A program made the position numbers and the translations under genes. Shown here piece after piece: positions 25,001-32,300 of a stretch of DNA of 64,000 nucleotides (position 1 is its first letter; each line of letters begins with the position of its first letter). The DNA comes from Colias croceus (taxonomy: Eukaryota; Arthropoda; Insecta; Lepidoptera; Pieridae), in assembly GCF_905220415.1 (NCBI RefSeq), contig NC_059545.1:3668001-3732000 (forward strand), given 5' to 3'. The notes under the pieces were generated by a model. That model did not search any database. It was not told the DNA's origin and saw nothing but the letters and a program-made list of their open reading frames with translations.

Positions 25001-28000
25001 GGTGATCAGCCTTCTGTGTCCTACCAGACCGAGACATTTTTTTTCCTTCGTCTCCACCGGGAATCGAACCCAGGACCCCTCGGTGCTTCGCTCACACGTC
25101 AACCACAGTACCAAGTTAGATAGATACTTGACAGTTATTATTGTAATTGTATATACTTAATTGTATATACTTTTAAAATATACCTAGCTTAGTTAAGTGT
25201 TTTGTATTATTTATTTTAATACAATTTTAATCTTTCTATTTCAGAAACAGTCTTAATAAGGAACATGTAAGAACTAAAGATCTAAATATAGACGGTGAAT
25301 TCAACCTTAATAAAGAGCCTAGAATCGCCCATTACTAGACAATATATACACAATTTCTTTCTAAACATACGAAACAAAGTAATTGGAATTGTTTTTATAC
25401 TTCCAATTCCCTCCCAAAGGTACGGCGATACAAGAGTTAAAGAATTTTAAACCTCTTTAGGAAGTTGTTAGAAAAACGAAACGGACTTGAGAAACCTCGC
25501 TCAAATCCTTAAAGAGTCCCAAACCACCGTTCGCTCTTTTAGATGAAAAATGGTGTAAGTCATACGTTACATAATTTTCTGTTTACACCTATAGTCTATA
25601 GCCTTAAAGAGTAGTCAAAATAAGTATTTTGAAAGCGAATCACGTGAAGTATTGAGCTGAATGGAATATCTAACTCAAACTCAAACTGTGTGGAATTGTG
25701 ATTTTTCTTTTTATGGAGAGATATTTCCATTTTTTCAAGTGCTATATTATACGATATAATTGGCTTAAGTAGGGTTTTATACAATTGTCTTACAATATGA
25801 AAGTAGACAATACAAAAATACTGAGAGGACGTTTTTTACAAGCAATCGCTTCTGTCTATATTTCAGGACACACTTTCCAAACTTTTTATACGGATATTGT
25901 TAGTATAGGTACGCAGTACGCACCCCAAGCTTGTATGAAAAACTCCGGTAAAATTTCTTAACCCTAGATAGCTAACGTTACTAGAATACCATGAGATGCT
26001 AACCATTCGACTTTTTGACGAACAAATTTAAAATATGTTTTTAATGAAATTTAATGTAATTATATCCGAGATTATTTTTATATTAGAAACTACAGGATAT
26101 AAATTAAAGATATTTTTAGCAAAATATAATATTTTTTAGAGTTTTAAGTACAAAATAACAAATTTTATTGGCACATGGTTACAAGAGCTCAAAAAATGAG
26201 ATAAATCTTGAATCAACTAAAACAGAAACTTTTACATTTTTTTCTTATATTATTTTTATTTTGTATATAAGTTAAAAATATGTATGTTTGTATTATTATA
26301 TTAAAAAGTTATATTTTATTGGCACAATTAGGACAAAATCCAACTAAAAGCTCGCCGCAAATGGCCACTTTGCAACAGTTGCAAACGTTTCTTGTCATAC
26401 GTCTGTTTTATAGGAACACAAGCCACAAATCTTTCTTTTACTTGTAGGTACATTTTCGTAGTCTGATTGAGAGTCTGAACCATGATGGATGTTAGGTTTC
26501 TTTGATTATTAGTTTATGGTTCCGTTATCGTCACACAACGAAAGCAAGTAAACCATCTTGCTCGACTTTGGTTTATATGACAGAGTAAGTGGCCTATCAT
26601 AGCAGAACATGGATGTTCCAACTGGTCTAGTTCGGTTGTTTCGCATTCCTTCTGGAATTTCTCTTTTATTCGCCCCCAAAGTTCCAACTAAAGTTAACTT
26701 GTAAGGTTGTTTTGTCTTATATTGGCCTGAGACAAGTGGATAATCGAATCGGAAGCTAATAAAGACTCTTCTTGTGACTCATCAGATTGATTAGGCGAAG
26801 GTGCGATCATGTTCTTCAGTAAGTATTGGTTCATCAGTGTCCGAGACCTCGTCCTGTAAATCACTTTCCACATCATCCATCAACAACTCATCTTCACTCT
26901 CGCTGTTAGATTCTTCCGTTGAAGGGAAATAATCGTCATCATCCAACGCCCGAGCAATCGCCTCATCTGTGATATTCGATATCCCTGACATTCTGTACTT
27001 TGAACGGAATAACTAAAACAAAACAAGTAAAAATCAACACTAATAATATTTATAAAAAGTTACACGTAAGCTAACCATTCGTCAAAATGACGAGTGAGTA
27101 GTAGGTATCTCAAAAACTATGCAACTTACCGCTAAATCGCGACCGCAGTTCGACGCAGCTTGGCTCGCACTGAGTTGGTTTCACACCGCATGCACACAAC
27201 CGAAACGGTTAAAAAGAGATGGCGATATATTCATTCAGTATTCGTCATTTTGACGAACGTTAGCTATCTAGGGTTAAGATAAGCGAGCCTTGATTTAGGA
27301 AAGGTTACGTTTTCGACAAGCCAAGTCACTGTGATTATACTTAAAAATTAATTAATATTATAGCATTTTATATTAGAATAAAAAATAACAGAAAATATTT
27401 AAAATCGATTGACTACCCACGATTTTTCAAGATGGATCAAGATAACAGAATTAACTTTTTATAAAACAAGAACTTTGTGTCTAATAATTATACACTTTTC
27501 ATAATTTATATTCAGAAAGTATTATTTAAACTGTTCTATATTCATTCTCAAGTTTTATAGGAATATATGGACGATAAAAACCCATGGAGGGTTGTCGCGT
27601 AAAAACCACAGGACAGTTCTTTGGCATATTATGTATTAGATATAAGTTTCATATATTGTAATATTGACATGATGTTAAAAGAGCAACTATGGAGTTTCTT
27701 GCCGATTCTTCTCCATAGATACTGCTTTCCGAATCGGTGGTAAATGTTAAAAATACTTATCTATGTAATGACGATTCGAAAGTGCTACTAAATAGTAGTC
27801 TAAATGAATAAATGAATGTTTGAGTTTGAGTTTTGAGTTTTATAGTTCAATTCTTAAAGCTCAAAATAAAACTCTTGTTCAATAGTCGGTAGCATACATA
27901 AATTAGCGAATCCCCAAGAACAAGATTTGAAATTTTATAACAAAGATTTCAATAGCAATTGATTGTATGAGACTCCACATTGTCCCATTCAAAGCAAGCC

Positions 28001-29259
28001 ACAAATAAGAAATCGAGAAACGCAACAGAAATTGGATTTTCTTTGAGTTGAGACGGTTGGAAATTGCACTTATTGGTAACATGGAACTAGTCTTTGCTTT
28101 AATTTGCAATCGGATCTTTTTTCATATTTTAGTAACCTGGTTATATGGAAATACTAGCTTTCCGCCCGCGGCTTCGCCCGCATTTTCAAGGAAAAACCCG
28201 CATAGTTCCCGTTTCCGTGGGATTTCCGGAATAAAACTTATCCTATGTGTTAATCCAAGTTACCCTCTATATGTGTGCTAAGTTTCATTGTAATCGGTTC
28301 AGTAGTATTTGCGTGAAAGAGTAACAAATACACACACACATACATCCTCACAAACTTTTGCATTTATAATATTAGTAGGATTATATTTTTAAAACGATAT
28401 TTTGCTAATCCGATACCTTATAATTATTAGGGAACGGGAAAATTATGTATTGAATACTATTAAGACGAAAAGTTTCTGATAAGATTTCGAACACGGAAAA
28501 CTAATTTACTGGAAACTGTAAAACGTAGTTTTACGAGTAAAAGTCACAGTATACAATGGATCAAACAAGAAGAGCTTATTGAAGATATAATATTATATAA
28601 GCTTTATCTATTCTTTTTCAATATTTAAAATTTACTGACTCTCCATACGATACATTTTGAAGTTAGCTTAGTTTTGATAAAATTTTACAAGAAAACTCTA
28701 TGGAAAATAAAGAAGCTAGTGGTAGTGGTGGTTCTTTTGAAATTCCCTGAATCAGTACCAGTTAGTTGAAAATACAAGGAAACTGGCAAAGTGGTTTGCG
28801 GTTCTTTTTGCCCCGACACACTTCTATGATCAACTTTTCCGAGCAGAGTGTGAACTGAATTATTGTCGCACTTAATTATTGCATACGGGCACAACTAGGT
28901 TTAACCGCTGAACGTCGACAAAAGTAGCAAAATGAAATTTTTAGAGTGCACTCGCTTTAAATGACATATTTATCGCCCGGCGTCAGACGCAGTACCTACA
29001 CTCGAGACATTCTCGAAATGACATTGAAAAATGCTTTTGTAATGCTTATAATTTCCAATTTGTGTAATGAATTGTTTGATTATAAACAAGTTAGCGTTTC
29101 ATCATAATATTATACTCGTATATCTTCCATTCGCTGTGAATCTATACATATAATAAATCTGTAGAAGGGTCAATTCTGTACATTGAAAATATTGAAAAAA
29201 TAACTAGCAGGGGGTGTTACTGGATCGATACCAAACCCAAATATGTGATTAAAAAAATT

Positions 29260-29300
<41 letters not shown>

Positions 29301-32300
29301 ATGTGAAGACATCACGTGAAAACTACCGGTTCGATTTCGATGAAACTTGGTATAATTATACCTTATTATCCTGGGCGTAAAATAGGATACTTTTTATCCT
29401 GGAAAAATACGTAGAAAAAAAAATAATCTCAATTTTTCAGTTATCCATAGACGTTGTTCTGTAGTAGGTACCGCGAACACACGTTGCGTATTATTATAGA
29501 CCTAGCCGTATTTGGGTCCAATAGATATTTATAAGATGTCATTGTCCGAGTTACTCAAAATGGAGAAATAAACCATCCACGCAAAGACCGACATCCGCGC
29601 GGACGGAGTCGCGGGCGGAAGCTAGTTTATAATAATATAATGGTTTGGTTCTGTGGCGTATAAGAAACTAGAATGAAACAAACATGACATGCATCTATTA
29701 TTGAGACGATTTCTCACTTTTATATTTATTTGCTATTGTCTGGAAATTGGAATTGTTAATTATTATGCATAGTAGTAATATTGTTAATTGTAAATTATAC
29801 CTAGTCTAACTCGAGGTCCTATTCCTAGTCCAATCGTGGTCATACATTCTGTAGTCCAAGTCTTAAATAGTTACAATGAAACTAACCGTGTAGAGGTTAA
29901 TTAAATTTCATGTCACAATATAAAATTAGACAGTAATTGATAAAATGATGTGATTAGTATGACGTACGAGCTGTTATCAAAACTGATTAATGTACGAACT
30001 AGGTACATAATTATATATCTTTACTTTTTGCCCTGTACCCTTTGTTATCTATATTTGATAAGTCAGTGTTGTCTGGAGAATGTGTTTATAATTACTGTAA
30101 GGTATGATAAAACATATGAATGGATGTGTTTTATACATTGAGTTCATGTAAACGTTGATGTATAGTACCTAAACTTGCACATGTTTTTTAGATAAATTAT
30201 TAACATCAATGAAGATTCAGCATATTTCAGTGTAAATAAGCTTATTGTGATGTACGGATTATTCAACAAAGCTTGACAGAACATGTCATTTCGGACCATG
30301 TATACGATAATCTTAAGTAAACATCAGTCATCTTAAGTACCTTTAAAACGAACATCTAACACCCAATGTTTGAAGTCGGTGATAAGCATTAAGCACATAG
30401 TATTATGCCCGTGTAAGCCGGTTAGTTTTACATTGGCTTGGCACCGACATCAAACCTATTTAATAAATAGCACATCTAAATAATAATATTATGTAGTAAT
30501 TAATAATATCAAATCTTATTTATTTTTTACTTTTCCGTCTTTGAAGTCGGTTTTTTTTAACGTAGTTATTTTTATACTATGTCGAGCTTAAGTTATAAGC
30601 ACAGGTATTGTAAAAAGAAAATAACATATTATATAATGTTTTATCCCTTCTAAGAAATTTCTTTCCGAAATTTGTCTCTAACAAACATTAATTTACTTTA
30701 ACAATATTTTACATACACGTGTTACCTTCGTAGAAAATGGTAGCTTAATGAACTCATAATGCGTGATTTAATATACAGCTTTACCGTATTTGGGATTTCT
30801 CAAATGATGTACATTGTTATTATAATATTTCGACTAGGTAATTTATGAGCCTTTAGATTTTTTAAGTATTTTGGATGATGTAGTGTAAGGTAGCTATTAT
30901 AAACATATATTTTTTTTACAATTATAGGGTGTCATAAAAACTACAAGATGTGCTCATGCTTCTGAATCGACATAAGATTGTGTCAACAATCTTATGTCAC
31001 AATCTTATGTCGATTCAGAAAACAAATAACATAATATTTGTATTCTATTTACCAAAATTGATATTATTAGATCTAATATATAAAAATCAATGCCACTTTT
31101 CGTTGTAATTCCATAACTCGAGAACGGCTGAACCGATTTCGATAATTCTTTTTTTATTATATTCCTTGAAGTACGAGGATGGTTCTTATGTAGAGAAAAC
31201 GTAAACATGTACCACGGGCGTAGCCGGGGCGGACCGCTAGTACTGCATAAATGTTTCGTACGTAAATTAAACACATCATTATAATTTTCGAAATTACGCT
31301 AACGGAACGTTAAACACGGGCTTATTTTAAACTTAAACGTGTTTAATATAAAATAAATATTTTAGCTATTTATAATATTGCTCATCGGTGTGTATCCAGC
31401 GTTAAACGAGATAGAATTTAGGTATTTACAAGCGAATAATATTATTTGCATTTGTATACGCACATTTCGTAATTAATTTACCATTCACGAATATGGAAAT
31501 TTAGCGATAATACTGTTTGCAGGGTATTTATAGAATTTACTGTTGTTAGCATATGATTATGTTAATAATATTATTATAATTACTGTTTTTTGATAATTCT
31601 TACAAATTGAAGTTTATTAAAAGCCTTGGCGTAACTTATGAATGAAGGTTTTCATACAAATAAATTAAGTGCTACTTTGTGCCCGCATTTATTAATTTAC
31701 CATAATATTAGTACTAATTATAATTAAGATAGTTTATACAGAGTTTATCGAAGTAACAACGTAAACAAAGTTCAATTTTGATTGATAACCGAATTTAAAC
31801 TTATGAACGTAAAAATACTTCACTCTACAATTCTTTTAAGAATCTCTCGTTCTATTATTGTATCGTAGAACAATCATTTAAATCATAGATATGAAAGCAT
31901 TTGAAAGCAACAAATCACTTAAATATTATGTACCTACTTAACACCTGAAGGTGCTCGTTTATACGATGCACAAATTCAGAGTATTTCCTCCACAATGTTT
32001 CCTTCCTTTGTATGACAGAAACAGAACGTTCGCTAGCCAAATATTCGGTGCATGTTTAACTTTTTAACGTGTTATGTACTGCTTTGGTTTCAGCCTTTAC
32101 ACAACTTTTAGATGTTTTGGTTTGTACTATATATTCGTGTTTTAGGTACAATTTTGTTTTAGATATTTGTGAATAATTAAAAAATATTCATTCATACCAC
32201 TTCACTTAAGATTATTAATGCTCTAATCCAGAAGAAGCCAGTTTTAAATGTCGTCAAATGTACAATTAATAATATAAATGATGGCTAAGTACCTATCTGA

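Larger units (their letters stand above)
25962..27273 (-). mobile_element. piggyBac-like transposon, decayed and internally deleted
   Basis: A 1312-bp element with TTAA on both sides (25958-25961, 27274-27277) and 18-bp perfect inverted ends CCCTAGATAGCTAACGTT. Subterminal copies of GCTAACCATTCG occur at about 26000 and 27070. On the minus strand an acidic N-terminal piece (MSGISNITDEAIARALDDDD, from 26991) and a shifted Cys-rich C-terminal piece (KRKICGLCSYKT, then VCNCCKVAICGE, at about 26325-26450) remain. It belongs to a different lineage from the 40.9-kb copy. Confidence 0.9.

Noticed and set aside
24908..25114. 68-codon minus-strand frame
   Set aside because: It is a translation of the tRNA-derived SINE; the B box explains the sequence.
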